A DNA stretch of 64,000 bases from Selaginella moellendorffii (GCF_000143415.4 NW_003314263.1:1948749-2012748), one strand, 5' to 3'; shown: positions 22,829 to 33,068, counted from the stretch's first letter. The notes: generated by a model from the sequence alone, not told the origin. Numbers and translations are program-made.

Positions 22829-23546
22829 CCCACGAGTGGCTGTGCTCAAACCATTGTACCACTACAGCACCATCCTTTAGAGACACATAGGAAACTCATG
22901 CAAATGTCGAGCATCATCCTAACAATGATATGTGGCAATCACCGTGAAGTGATCAAACCAATGGTATATATTATCTCTAGGATTCCCACAAAAGAACTCC
23001 AGCCAAATGCAAGGATTGGCACTAAGAGTAGGAAGAGCTATACCATGTGCTATGAATGCCATCATCAACTGAGTTTAGTTGTTGAATTGTAATCACATAG
23101 CATCAAACAATTGCACCAACTACTACTCCAGAGTCAAAGGAGGAGGAAACTATTACTCTACCATGAAGATGAATGAAATGGAAAGAGCAAAAGAAATGAA
23201 ATGAAAAAAAGCTAGAAGGAAAGGGAGATTTAGACAATACAAAAGATCTAAACTAAAATCCTGAAAGGAAATAACAAAAGAAAGGAAATGGAAAAAACCA
23301 GATCTAGATGATGTAAAAATTAGATTTAAACTAAAATCCCAAATCCAAACACTCCTCAGGGACAATCACATGTGCCCCTCACCTCCACCAATATGAGTGC
23401 ATGGAATATGAAAAGGAATATAAAAAATGTGCATATTAATTAGCCTAAAAACCCTAGTTTATATACAAGAGCGAGTGGTCCAAATTGAAACCAATTTGAC
23501 AACTACCAAAATCCCACTATACTAATATTAGTATACTATAGCACAC
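22829..23546 (-). mobile_element. Inverted fragment of a Ty3 element: gag start and 5' leader
   Basis: The reverse complement matches the element at the right edge. Positions 22829-23160 correspond to gag around 62610-62750. Positions 23160-23546 correspond to the 5' leader at about 61930-62400, including 'GGATTTGGGATTTT' and 'TATATA' upstream. No intact frame remains. Confidence 0.8.
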
Positions 23547-23940
23547 ATGGTTTTTACCCTTTATTCTATGGTGATTTACTATAGGATAACCATGAAACGG
23601 AACTTAAACCCTCTATGTGTTATATGCCACATGCCACATGCCATATGTCCAAAAGACTGTAGAGTTTTAAAGCTTTAGGCCATTGAACAAAGGAACTAGG
23701 TTAAACTCCTAAGCATGCAACTAAGAAGCAAAAGTACTAAAGCATGAAATGACTTAGAATAGTCTTAAAGCATCTAGCATCCTAATACCAAAACCAACAT
23801 GCAAAACGGAATTAAATAAAGTCTAGTGTTATTTCAGTATACCAGTAACCCACCAATTAACATGGTATAGAACTTGGGCTTAAACCTAAGCTAGATGCAA
23901 AACAAAAGCAAACACACAAACAAGAGCTAAATTATACTTT
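23547..23940 (-). mobile_element. Inverted, strongly diverged end of the large LTR
   Basis: The reverse complement reproduces the LTR's last 100 bp or so ('GGGTTTAAGTTCCG.TTCATGG', 'ATCCTATAGTAAATCACCAT') and, more weakly, the preceding part. With 21935-22828 it makes a head-to-head LTR pair around the inverted gag piece. Confidence 0.6.
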
Positions 23941-23980
23941 AAGTTAACCCACCACCCATTACCCCTACTATTTTATACAT

Positions 23981-24772
23981 TTGGAACATGCAATCCTTAA
24001 AGCCGTAGGAACTATTCATAAAAAAGAGAGTAAGCTCTTCCCCAGCAGTGGGATTCCAAGTCTTTCTTGCACCCACTGTTTTGAGCCTTCCGAAGCCTCT
24101 TGCTCGTCTGATCAGCTTCTCGGGGCCCTTCGTGAGGCTGTGGAATCGTTCCTGCAATGGGTCTCCGACTTCACAGCAAAACAAGCAATCTCGCTGCTCT
24201 CTTGCCTGGCAATCTCGGCAGCCTTGTGGACGGTGTCCACGGCCTCGCTGGTTTCCACCACTGCTTGTCTCTACCGCGGCGAGGAGACTTCCAGGTGGGA
24301 GGTTCTTCACTTCAGGCCGAGGGTGTGGTTACCGTTGCTCAGCGTTGCCCTGTGCTCGTTCCTGATCCAAGCGCTTGAGTTTGCCATCACTTTTCTCATA
24401 GCGACTTATCTTGACGAAGTGCTGATCTTGATATCAATGTTTTCACTGGTGGCATTCGCTGAATACTTCTACATGGTGGCTTCACTTGCTGCTACTGTTG
24501 CGGTGCTGGATGGATTCGCTGGGGTGCGAGCACTTCGAGAAGCAGCAAGGCTTCTCCACCGAAATCTGCTCACGGGCTTGGCGCTGTGGTCGATGCAGTT
24601 GAACGTGAACGCTTTGACTAGCTTTACGGGCAGAAAGGAATGGTGGTGGATAGTGCTCTGGATCCTCGTGGTGTCTATAGGCTCTTTGTGGTGGTCGAAC
24701 GTACACGTAGTGTTTTATTTCTCGTGCAAGCCGGACGAAGAAATGAACCAAGATTATACTCCGTTGGCTTGA
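23981..24772 (+). pseudogene. Inverted, damaged copy of the membrane-protein gene
   Basis: Same protein as 11829-12668 and clearly homologous from 'AVESFL.WVSD.TAKQAI' to the C-terminal 'FYFSCKPDEEMNQDYTPLA'. Three lesions are seen: the start ATG is TTG at 23981; an indel near 24045 and a compensating one near 24130 put about 30 residues in another frame, destroying the first hydrophobic segment; and a few codons are missing at the start. The membrane core is otherwise open, so decay is recent or an internal start is used. Confidence 0.75.
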
Positions 24773-24775
24773 GAC

Positions 24776-26866
24776 TTAAATACTAATCTTTGAATGAAGT
24801 GTTTGGCAATTCCTTGCGAAAAAACCGAGTTTTACAATCTCTCTCGCAGATTTTAGAGAAACAGTGCCTAGTAACATTTCCAGGAAGAAGTTGTTCGTAA
24901 CATTGTCTGACAGAAGGAACCTCAAGATATGGTGAAATCTAAACCTTGCAAAGTCATGCATCTTGATTGGCTTGAGCATACTCTTTTATAAATTCCTGGC
25001 GAATATGACCGAGTTTTACAATCTCTTTCGCAGATCATACAGTACCTGGAAGTTTTTAGTAACAAAGATATGGCACCTCGAAATCTAAACCGGAAAGTCA
25101 TGCCACGGAACCCTGTTCGCAAGTGGACTGCCTTGCCAGTTAAGTGGACGTCCTCCAAAATGCCAAGGGTAAAGAACAAAAGGAGAAAATAAAGCATTCA
25201 GCAAAATTCCATGTTTCGGGAGAAAATAGCCCAAACGTACCTCTATGATCGAACCATCGCACAGCTGATTGTGACTAAAATCGCCGTAGATTGGTACTAA
25301 AGATTCTGTGGAAATGCTCGTGATTCGCTCAGCAGTGATCAAGAAACGACGCAAGTATTCTACGACAATGGAATCAATCAGACATCAGCAGTAGTCGACG
25401 GATAAAGTGCATAGCTTCCAAAACGTGAAGCCACTTACCTGGTGCTCGCGTTGACAACTCAATTCTATTTTGCTGGAGAATGGATCAACAACGAGTTTGC
25501 GTTCACTGTTCCGTGACAATCCATCGTAAAGATCCAGATTCTGACAAGCCTGCGATGTAGAGATTAGTCAATGGTCGGATATAACGCCGTCAAAAGGATC
25601 CCACCAAATGCCAAACAAATACTGTCGAGCACAAGCTTTGCCGCGACTTGCATAATGCTCCTCCCAATAGAATCCACTAGAATACATGGTGAAGACGAAT
25701 CGATCCTAGCAACAACATCAATGAACAGAGTGAAGAGAGGAAAGAGACGGGAAAAACGTTTTAAGTACCTGATAACTAACGCTGGCCTGGATTATAAACT
25801 CCATAGCCTATAGCTCGCTCGTCTGTATTCAAAAGGAAATAAGGAAAAACTCTGCCGAGAACAACAAGGTTTGTAGCTATGTGGCTCCTTGCCAAACTCC
25901 AAAATAGAAACTCGCTAGAATTCAAGTACCTTGTACTCGCTTCCAGCATAGCCGATTGAGAATATGGATCACCACCAACAATGACAATGATTAGCAGAGG
26001 CCAGCCAGCAGCTACACATTGTTGAGCTCAGCTCCGCTCATTCCCATCCTCTCCTCCACCAAACGAATATTTGCCACGTATAATCTAAAACTTCCATTAT
26101 GTTCGTTGCAGCACAAGAGAACCTCATGCCAATCCCGACAAGAGCTAAGTAACGAGTATCATTGAACAGTAGCATACACACAATATCTTACCTTGTACAT
26201 ACAGTCAGAGCATTAAGAGGAGGACAGGGGAAACGAAGGCTGCTCAGAGAGAGAGGAAAAGAGAACTTAGTGGGGAATAGTGACCTCTAGCGGCTTCTGG
26301 CTGAAGTAGACTGGACACTCGCGTATACTTCCACTCCGCCACCTCCACCCCTTTCTGGGGGTTTGTTGTTTGGTTGAAGTGAAGAAAGGGAGAGGTGTGT
26401 TGTGTTGGTCTCCGGGATCGGAGTAATGATTAATGGACGTTATTCCAGCAGCAAGAACCTGCGAGTGAAAACACCAGTTTTAACTTAATTCAGAACGCGG
26501 TTTTTCAAGCGTCCACCTCTTTAAATAAGTCTTGGCATTAGTCACCATGAACATCCTGTGCACTTCAGAAAACGATACCGACCAGGGAGAATAAACAAGC
26601 AAAAGTTAAGAAATGGCTGTACCTTGTAGAGGAAGCAGATCCGCCTTGGAGCCCGAAGGAGCAAGAGCTTAACGATCGTCTCAAAGTCGTAGCCACCAGC
26701 ACGCACTTAATAAGCTCCACAAATTTAGTCTCGTGCACCGGCCCGCACTAATCCCACGGGTGAGATTCCTGAATCTGAAAAAACTCGTGAAAATCAGTGC
26801 TCGCTCACCCAAAAAGAAAACATTATCCACCACAAAGAAAGTAAAGTTGGAAGGGGCAAAAGGCAT
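24776..26866 (-). pseudogene. Inverted copy of the unknown spliced locus
   Basis: The reverse complement follows 9403-11810 block by block (for example 25571-25800 against 10790-11005, and 25080-25360 against 11225-11500). The first long exon block carries one extra G (near 26744) that shifts the frame, while the fifth block keeps the frame ('PPLNALTVCTR') that copy 1 has lost. A local sub-inversion is present at about 26349-26400. The block ends at about 26866, where it meets the Fic-derived sequence. Confidence 0.7.
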
Positions 26867-27577
26867 TCTTATTCTGATCCACAGAAGTTTGATTTCCATA
26901 ACGTGTCCAAGGTTGCCACATGAGTTACTAACGTTAGAGAAACATTCAGGGTCAAGGAAGTTTTAGTTTCAATTCTTATTTACTGAATGATTCAGTCAAA
27001 TGAAATAGAGAATTGTTTTTATTCATTAATTCACAAACAAAACAGTACTAAGTACATATGTTTCCCCATTAATGTCGCTTGGCCGACTGGTTAAGGCGTG
27101 TGCCAAGTACATGGGGTTTCCTGCGAGAGCAATTAGTACAGGTGTATTTAATGCATTACATTTTACAAACACTCGAGGAACTTTGTCTAGCCAATGTGAA
27201 TAACTTGGACCAAGAGCGCCACTGGATGCTTGCCATCCCTTGTTTCATCACTTGGAAGCACTTAAGGTACATGCTCTTGTCCTGGAGGATCCTGGCCATT
27301 GCAAACCTCATCGCCCCCAAGGGGCGCATAGAGATTGTTGGTGCCCCAGGCAAGCAAGTAGGCCACCAAAAAGCCTGCCTACACGTCCATTCCCATCCCT
27401 GAACGGGTGGACGCTCTCAAACCTGTAAAAGAAGGCAGCACTAATGCTTGCCACCTTTGCAACCCTGAGCTTGGGATCTGTTGCAAATGCCTCCTCGAGG
27501 GATTTGTTGGTAGATGACACTAGCTGCTCCAGAGTCGCCAGGACCTTCTTAGGATCCATGTGGTGTTCCAGATCCAT
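26867..27577 (-). pseudogene. Truncated Fic-domain pseudogene with 3' flank
   Basis: An inverted partial copy of the Fic gene at 54889-55764. Starting at ATG 27577 it reads 'MDLEHHMDPKKVLATLEQLV' and keeps the Fic motif 'HPFRDGNGRVGRL'. An extra T then shifts the frame ('GRLFGGLLACLGHQQ'), a nine-base or so deletion follows, and a stop comes at 27308. The N-terminal half of the parent, including the inhibitory-helix-like motif, is absent. Positions 26867-27073 match the parent's 3' flank (55800-55975). The upstream DNA differs from the parent's and is shared with 42955-43345. Confidence 0.8.
27074..27129 (+). pseudogene. tRNA-Ser(GCT)-like remnant
   Basis: Starts GTCGCTTGGCCGACTGGTTA and continues through the D arm and 'GGCGTGTGCC', then 'AAGTACATGGGGTTTCCTGC'. 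Compared with the remembered plant tRNA-Ser(GCT), the four bases TGCT spanning the anticodon are missing and the T arm and 3' acceptor strand are absent. It is embedded in the Fic pseudogene's 3' region at a 'GTCGCTTGGC' that also occurs in the parent Fic 3' flank. Confidence 0.6.
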
Positions 27578-27870
27578 CTTGCTTGGAGACCTTTGCTCCT
27601 TTGCTTAATAAACAGTGGAGCAAATCTCATTCAAGGCAATACTTGCACCATATTTATAAGCGGTGGGAATGAGGTCGTCATCCTAAGCCTCAGGGTGCGA
27701 TAATTTGAGGAGCGAATGTTCATGTTTCTTGTCTGTAAACCACACTTCCAAGTCTGGACATGGATATCATCTCCTTAACTAGGTGTGTGGCCCAAGTAAG
27801 CCACTACTTTCACCATACAAGAGACCTGGCGGTTAAGAGATTAGGAATGAGAACGTGGTGTATCCAGGGT
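27578..27870 (-). promoter_or_regulatory. Upstream region of the Fic pseudogene, shared with 42955-43345
   Basis: The reverse complement matches 42955-43345: 'CTTATAAATATGGTGCAAGT' (TATA-box-like), 'TTTGCTCCACTG', 'TTTATTAAGCA' and 'GGAGATGATATCCAT' are shared. The match runs up to and across 'ATGGATCTGGAACACCA', the pseudogene's first codons. The parent Fic gene's own upstream DNA shows no such match. Confidence 0.6.
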
Positions 27871-28476
27871 TTGTATGAGAAACAAACATACGTCAATGAA
27901 CCCTTTTGTTGCTGCTTGAGTATATTGTGGGGAGAGTACACCTTCTTGTATGATATGATGTACACACCTTCATTGCCTCCGGGGGCTTCATCTCCATGTC
28001 AATCTGCTGCACAGCTCAATACTACTGAGCAGGAATTGCTCACTGCACACAGATTTAGAGCTCGCTAAGAATGGATTGACAAGAAGTATCCCTGAAGAGT
28101 TGGAATGTCTGTGCTTCAAAGCTTGTATGATTCTTTGTTTTTATGTTTCGATTTAATATTGTTTCAAGCATATTTCAGTTTTGTAGATGGTCTCTAGCAT
28201 CTTGCAGAAGAGATAGCATTCAGTCATGCAAGGAGAGAAGCCAAGAAGCTCCATGACCAGGTTCTCTCCAGAGGCTAGAACACAGTCTTAGTGAATTGAG
28301 TCCAGCCCAGTGAGGGTGGACGAGAATTCCAAAGCAAATTAATTTGTATAAATTTAAAAATTGTTCTATATCTATCACAATAAGGAGGAGTTGCTGAACT
28401 TTCTAGGCTGCCGAATCCAGCCAATCGCAGCCGTCTGATGGGGGGTAACTGTAAAGGGGTTATTTTTTTAACCACG
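27871..28476. other. No gene recognised
   Basis: Only short unsupported frames. It lies between the Fic-related upstream sequence and an LTR. Confidence 0.5.
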
Positions 28477-28776
28477 TGTTAGCGAATAATCGCGCTAATG
28501 TTTGCAATGGGAGGCGGCCAAGCTGTGTGTGGCGGGAGAAGAAGGCCTAGTGACACGTGGCACATGCAAAGTGTTGACTAGAGATTACTGCTCTAGGGTG
28601 TCACTTAGGTAGGATCAAGTAGGTCGTGGCCCTTTAGGGCTCACAATGGAGCGTGGAGCTTTTGAGGTAGCTCGGGGGTGGTTGGGTGGTGAGAAACCTT
28701 AAGAGGTGGCATAGTATAGTCTAAGGCGATTAGATCTCTGTCTTCTTGTGCCGGATCATAACATTGGTATCAGAGG
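28477..28776 (+). mobile_element. LTR (28477-28763) with primer-binding site
   Basis: 287 bp from TGTTAGCG to 'GGATCATAACA', followed after one base by TGGTATCAGAGG (28765-28776), a tRNA-Met primer site. The end is nearly identical to that of the LTR at 31307-31539, so they are the same family. No Gag or Pol follows; gene fragments do. The 3' LTR was not found. Confidence 0.65.
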
Positions 28777-28789
28777 GAGCATGTTGTGG

Positions 28790-29075
28790 ATCGCAATTTC
28801 TTCTGGTGGGTAAGCAAATCCACTCCCAAATGATTGCTGTTGGTTGGGATTCGAGCTTGATCGTGTCTACTGTGCTGATTGACATGTATGCCGCGTGTGG
28901 CAGCTTGCGAGGCACGATTCGTGTGTTCCAAGGGATGAAGAAGAAAGATGTGGTGGCCTGGACAGCAATAGTAGCAGGATTTGCCCAGTATGGGCATTTG
29001 GAGAGGGCCTTTCTTATGTACAGGGGGATGCTCCTGGAAGAATTCTTTGTGGCCTGTGCCAGGCATTACGAATGA
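28790..29075 (+). pseudogene. PPR gene fragment
   Basis: Reads 'GKQIHSQMIAVGWDSSLIVS', 'LIDMYAACGSL' and 'KKDVVAWTAIVAGFAQYGHL', which is about two and a half PLS-type repeats of the 'G.Q.H' kind. It begins abruptly 14 bases after the LTR primer site and ends in a frame that no longer fits PPR. No start or end of the parent gene is present. Confidence 0.8.
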
Positions 29076-29164
29076 CAGCAGGGATCCCTGCGTCGACACC
29101 TTTGGCACAGGAACACTGCCAATGCTTAAGCACTTTAGTGTTTAATGCCTAGAACTAGGTTGTT

Positions 29165-29930
29165 GCCCGCGGAGCTCCTCCCTTGGGTGGTAGTGAGGTT
29201 GTCCTCAAAGTTCCCATTGTCCCCAAGAGCCTCACGGTCAATTTCTCCAAACTCCTCTTCTTTTCTTTCTCTCCTTGCTAAGAATCCTTCGCCAGGCTGC
29301 TACATGGGTGGACGAGGGCATGGTGAAATGTATCCGAGGAGTGAGTTACTCCACACGCATCTCACCTCATATGGCCAATCGAATGGTTGATGCCGCTCGT
29401 GGCGTGCTAAATCACTTGCTCTCTGACGCGTACATCTTTACCAATCACTACACTGGTTCAGAGTCCGGGAAGTAAGTTCCATGATTTTGTGCTGCAAGGT
29501 AAAATTTTTTCATCTTGCTTCCTTTGTCATGGCACAGATCTCTGGGCTATGGGATCTCACTGGTGGCAGAAACGACCACCGGTTGCATTTTAAGCTCCGA
29601 GTGCGTGGCTACGTATTCAGGAGCATATGAGCTCCAGCTTCTAGAGGACCTGGGGATGCAAGCAGCCATGTCCTTGCTACAAGAGATAAAGCTGGGAGGA
29701 GTTGTAGATTCAACTCACCAGGTATCTATCTGTGAAGCTGGAAAGGAAAGAAGTTGATCTCACAAACTTTCCTGTTTGCCATACAGGGGTTGCTGTTCAT
29801 CCTCTGTGCTCTGTGCCCAAAAGATGTTTCCAAAGTCAGGGTCGGGAAGCTCTCTTCCCGACCATCAAAGAATTCCTGGGAGTGCAGTTTAGTATCAAGC
29901 CTTACCCGAATCAATTACATGGAACTTTTT
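29165..29930 (+). pseudogene. RNA 3'-phosphate cyclase-like (RCL1) fragment
   Basis: Three exon pieces with intact splice sites: about 29165-29472 ('GGSEVVLKVPIVPKSLT', then 'WVDEGMVKCIRGVSYSTRIS'); 29539-29719 ('SLGYGISLVAETTTGCILSS', then 'GGVVDSTHQ'); and from 29787 ('LLFILCALCPKDVSKVRVGK'). These match the C-terminal half of RCL1, a nucleolar 18S rRNA-processing factor, where '.D..RVSP..ANR' and 'GGCVDS..Q' are typical. It is broken by an internal stop or frameshift near 29255, a frameshift near 29855 and loss of the N-terminal half. It lies downstream of an LTR and a PPR fragment. Confidence 0.8.
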
Positions 29931-30040
29931 CTTACCACGCTAGAAGCCATCGGTCTTTTCCAGCAGCAGTGCGTCCACTCTCCTTGATGTGCACAGTGAT
30001 TCGAGCCGTGGCCTCAAACTCCAGCCAGCCATCCATGACG
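29878..30040. repeat. Direct repeat A, also at 34890-35055
   Basis: Both copies begin with the RCL1-derived 'GTGCAGTTTAGTATCAAGCC' and continue through about 160 bp at high identity. On the minus strand both keep the same open frame ('VHIKESGRTAAGKDRW') followed by an identical 5' splice site. Confidence 0.85.
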
Positions 30041-30159
30041 ATCATCTGCCTCTCATCGTCATCATTTGCTGATGCTCCCACTGAAGATAAGAAGCTGGAA
30101 TACACTTTGGATGCTCCCACTAAAGATAAGAAGCTAGAATACACTTTGGATGCCTTCAT
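29932..30159 (-). other. Minus-strand exon-like frame, unknown family
   Basis: Contains 'GWLEFEATARITVHIKESGR' and 'TAAGKDRW', then a strong donor GTAAGA. The same frame in the second copy differs mainly at single residues, which hints at past coding use. No family was recognised and no other exon was located. Confidence 0.3.
30071..30148. repeat. 39-bp tandem duplication
   Basis: Two adjacent units starting GATGCTCCCACT and ending TACACTTTG, 30071-30109 and 30110-30148, differing at about two bases. Confidence 0.9.
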
Positions 30160-30272
30160 CGAGTGAAATAGTTATTGCAAGTTTTGCATGTGCCCAATGA
30201 CATGGCACAAATTAAGCAGGCCTTTGGGCCAACAGTTGTGATTAACCCAAAGTTTTCAATTGCGTCATTCAG

Positions 30273-30425
30273 GATTGTTCTCTCCGATGGCAGCGGCAAC
30301 TAGCGATTCTAATGTGGGGTCTCAAGACCATGTAGATTACAATTACCAGCCATCGCCAGGTGTTTCTTCACAGCAGCAACAAGTTCTAGGTGATGTAGAG
30401 ATGGGTGGAGAGAGTAGTGAACCAG
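30273..30425 (+). other. Exon-like block, unknown gene
   Basis: Bounded by TTCAG and GTTTGT. It reads 'MAAATSDSNVGSQDHVDYNY' and a Q/G/E-rich stretch. The composition resembles a transcription-factor N terminus, but no domain is present. Confidence 0.25.
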
Positions 30426-31306
30426 GTTTGTATTTATCTTGATAAACCATAATCTAATCACTTTTCTTTCCAAGATCTGAGCACCTTACACAGCTTAGTG
30501 CTTCAAGTGCTTAGTCTATTCCAATATAGTGCTTTACAACTTGATGAATAGGTGTACAAGAAGACTTCAAATAGCCATTACAGCCATTACATTTCCAAAG
30601 ACCCTTTGCTATTTTAGCAGGTACTGGCACTTGGCTTTTTTGCTTCATAAACCTTCTCTATGGCCAGATCCAAGTGCTCAAACATAGACTTCTAGCCAAG
30701 TGCCTCGTGGGATTATAGGAGGTACTACTCAATTTTAGAATTTCTTTTTTAGTTATGGGTTTGTAATGGGATTTTTTAGCTAAGTGCAAATTATATAGCA
30801 TTTTAGACCCTGGCGTATGGAATCTGATTGCTTCTTCTGAGGAAACACAATATGCATGTGTTCATATTGTGGATCTACAGCTCCATTCAGGTGGTGAGCT
30901 GATTTTTATATATGTATTATCTTGGTACGGCAGTTATGATTTCCATCCACTCAACAAGTATAGCATCAACATCAAGGTTCCTTAATATCCCCAGCACTGA
31001 CAGTTATGGCATGCACCTTGCGACAGCTTCAATGGCAGCCAATGCTGCTGATAAATACAGCCACCTTTTCAAACCATCTAACTGGTTGTGTATTCAACAC
31101 TATAAAGTTAGAGCTAAGAATCTGAAATATCATTTGGGGCTCCATTGTCTCTCAGTAGATATTTCTATGGCCACACATGTTCGAGCATGGCTAGAGAAGG
31201 CTCCTCTAGTGCTTGATTTTGTCAGACTATCAAACATTGTTCCACTAAGTTAGTTTGTAGTGGGTGCTTTTGCTTAAACTTCTTCAATGGTTGCTGCGGC
31301 AATCAC
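30426..31306. other. No gene recognised
   Basis: AT-rich. A short block near 30930-30980 ('SWYGSYDFHPLNKYSINIK') is open but unsupported. Confidence 0.45.
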
Positions 31307-32292
31307 TGTTATGATCCGGCGCAAAAAGACAAAGATCTCGTTGCCCTAGACTATGCTACGCCACCTCTTGAGGTTCCTCACCACCCAACCACCCCCGAGC
31401 TACCTCAAAAGCTCCACTGCGCCGCCGCTCCACTGTGAGCCCTAGGGTAGGTTAAGTCCCTTACCCTAACATGCCTTAATATACCCTTGAGCCTCCCTTT
31501 GACCGACGTTGACCACATAGTCAAAGCTGGCGCCTAACAATTCTTCCCCCCCAACAAAGTCCTTGTCCCAAGGACGAGTTGTACCGGTGATCACCCTTTC
31601 TGGGGAATCCTACTCAAGCTCCTGGTCCATCTTCCACAGCCGTATACATCAAGGAGGCATTGGGCCCGTCACTCCGAGATAGTACACCTTTCAACTGGCT
31701 GACATAAAATACCGGATGAATTTTCACCCCAGCTGGCAGCCGCACCCGATAAGCCGCTTTACCAATGCGCTCCAGCACTTCATATGGACTAGCATATCGA
31801 TGGGAGAGTTTATCACTCTTCCCTATCCGTAAAGGCACCAAGGTGTTCCGCCGCTCACTTGACGGAAAGATCACTCGCACAAAGACGAGATCACCCACCT
31901 TATATTCCCGGAATTGGCGATGCTCATTAGCAAACTTCTCCGCTCTATCCTGAGCTGCTTGCAAATTCCATTTGCACACCACCAGAATCTCATCAAGTTC
32001 TGTGGCCAGATCAGTTGCCTCGGAATCAAGCTTTTCTTGAACGTCCTTACTCAAATGCAATCCCAACTCCACCGCTGTTCGAGGATGCCTTCCAAACATC
32101 GCAAAGTAAGGACTTAGCTTGGTTCCACTGTGTTGGCTATTGTTGTAAGCAAATTGCACCAACGAAAGATATAGATCCCATTGTCCAATGTTAGGATCCT
32201 ATCCCTTACACCCTAAGCCAACTGGCTAAAAGGGTGATCACTTGATTGTAGGGCCCTTTCCTTATCCTATTATCCTGACCTGGTGCCTAACA
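31307..32292 (-). mobile_element. Ty3 deletion derivative with target duplication ATCAC
   Basis: On the minus strand the order is: a short 5' terminal piece 32292-32189 (TGTTAGGC...CCTAACA), integrase remnant, purine tract 31553-31540 (TTGGGGGGGAAGAAT), and 3' LTR 31539-31307 (TGTTAGGCGCC...GATCATAACA). ATCAC flanks both ends (31302-31306 and 32293-32297). Gag, protease, RT and RNase H are gone, and no primer site follows the 5' piece. Confidence 0.85.
31614..32162 (-). CDS. Ty3/gypsy integrase C-terminal part (remnant)
   Basis: An open frame of 182 residues: 'FAYNNSQHSGTKLSPYFAMF', 'GRHPRT', a coiled stretch, 'YKVGDLVFVRV' and 'HPVFYVSQLK', ending at TGA. These are the end of the integrase core and the GPY/F-type C-terminal domain of Ty3 elements. 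It continues upstream a few codons ('QWDLYLSLVQ') and is then cut off by the deletion, so it cannot be a working integrase. Confidence 0.9.
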   Translation of the reverse strand: MVQFAYNNSQHSGTKLSPYFAMFGRHPRTAVELGLHLSKDVQEKLDSEATDLATELDEILVVCKWNLQAAQDRAEKFANEHRQFREYKVGDLVFVRVIFPSSERRNTLVPLRIGKSDKLSHRYASPYEVLERIGKAAYRVRLPAGVKIHPVFYVSQLKGVLSRSDGPNASLMYTAVEDGPGA

Positions 32293-32329
32293 ATCACTGG
32301 TGTAGATCAAATGCCTAACACTACAAACA

Positions 32330-33068
32330 TCATATTCATTGCTGATGATTCTGAAGCTGAAAACACCTATATTCTTACTAGATTTTCTGTTGGACTTCAA
32401 ACATAGGTGCATGTGCTGGGTGATATGGACCATGTCTATCATGAGCTCAAATCATCATGGTTTGCTGGGGACATGCCAAGTCATATTTTCCACAATCTCC
32501 AAGGAACTAAAGATAAAAATGTGTTCAGGATTGCACCCTCGACTATTATCTTGAAAATTCCTAATGATACGCCTTGGGACCATATACAGAAGCAATTGCA
32601 CTTTGTCTCATTCATATACAGAAAGAACTTCTTTGGGGTATGTCTCTCTTGATGTATACCAGCCGTTCAAAATACATGTTTTGTCAATAGATGCATGGCC
32701 ATTTCATCCCTGAAAACCCTTGAGTAATTTCTGTTTGTTGCGGCTGCCATGTTTGCAAAAAGTTTAGGGTCGAGAAACAAACGCGAGATATTGGTTGGTG
32801 TCACCATTGCAAGAATGAATGAACATTTTTTCAAACTTTGTGGGTCCATGGCAAATTCTATCTAGATACTGGCCACCCCCAAGACGTTTGTATGGAGGAC
32901 ACTTATATAGACCAAGCATATGGTCTCACTCCTGGCCAGTTTCTAAAAATGTTCACTTCTGGGGCAATCAAACTTTTGGAGACAAAGAAGCCACCAACAA
33001 GCCACTTCTTATTCTTGACTGTTGCCAATCAAAGCTCACCAAAAGTTATTGCATTCAAGGCTGATTAG
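32330..33068 (+). other. Exon-like cluster of an unknown gene
   Basis: Blocks at 32407-32637 ('VLGDMDHVYHELKSSWFAGD', then 'KIPNDTPWDHIQKQLHFVSF') and 32838-33068 ('WVHGKFYLDTGHPQDVCMED', then 'LTPGQFLKMFTSGAIKLLET', ending at TGA) have coding-like composition and plausible splice borders. An upstream piece 'ADDSEAENTYILTRFS' ends at a TAG just before the first block. No family was recognised; possibly a gene remnant. Confidence 0.3.
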
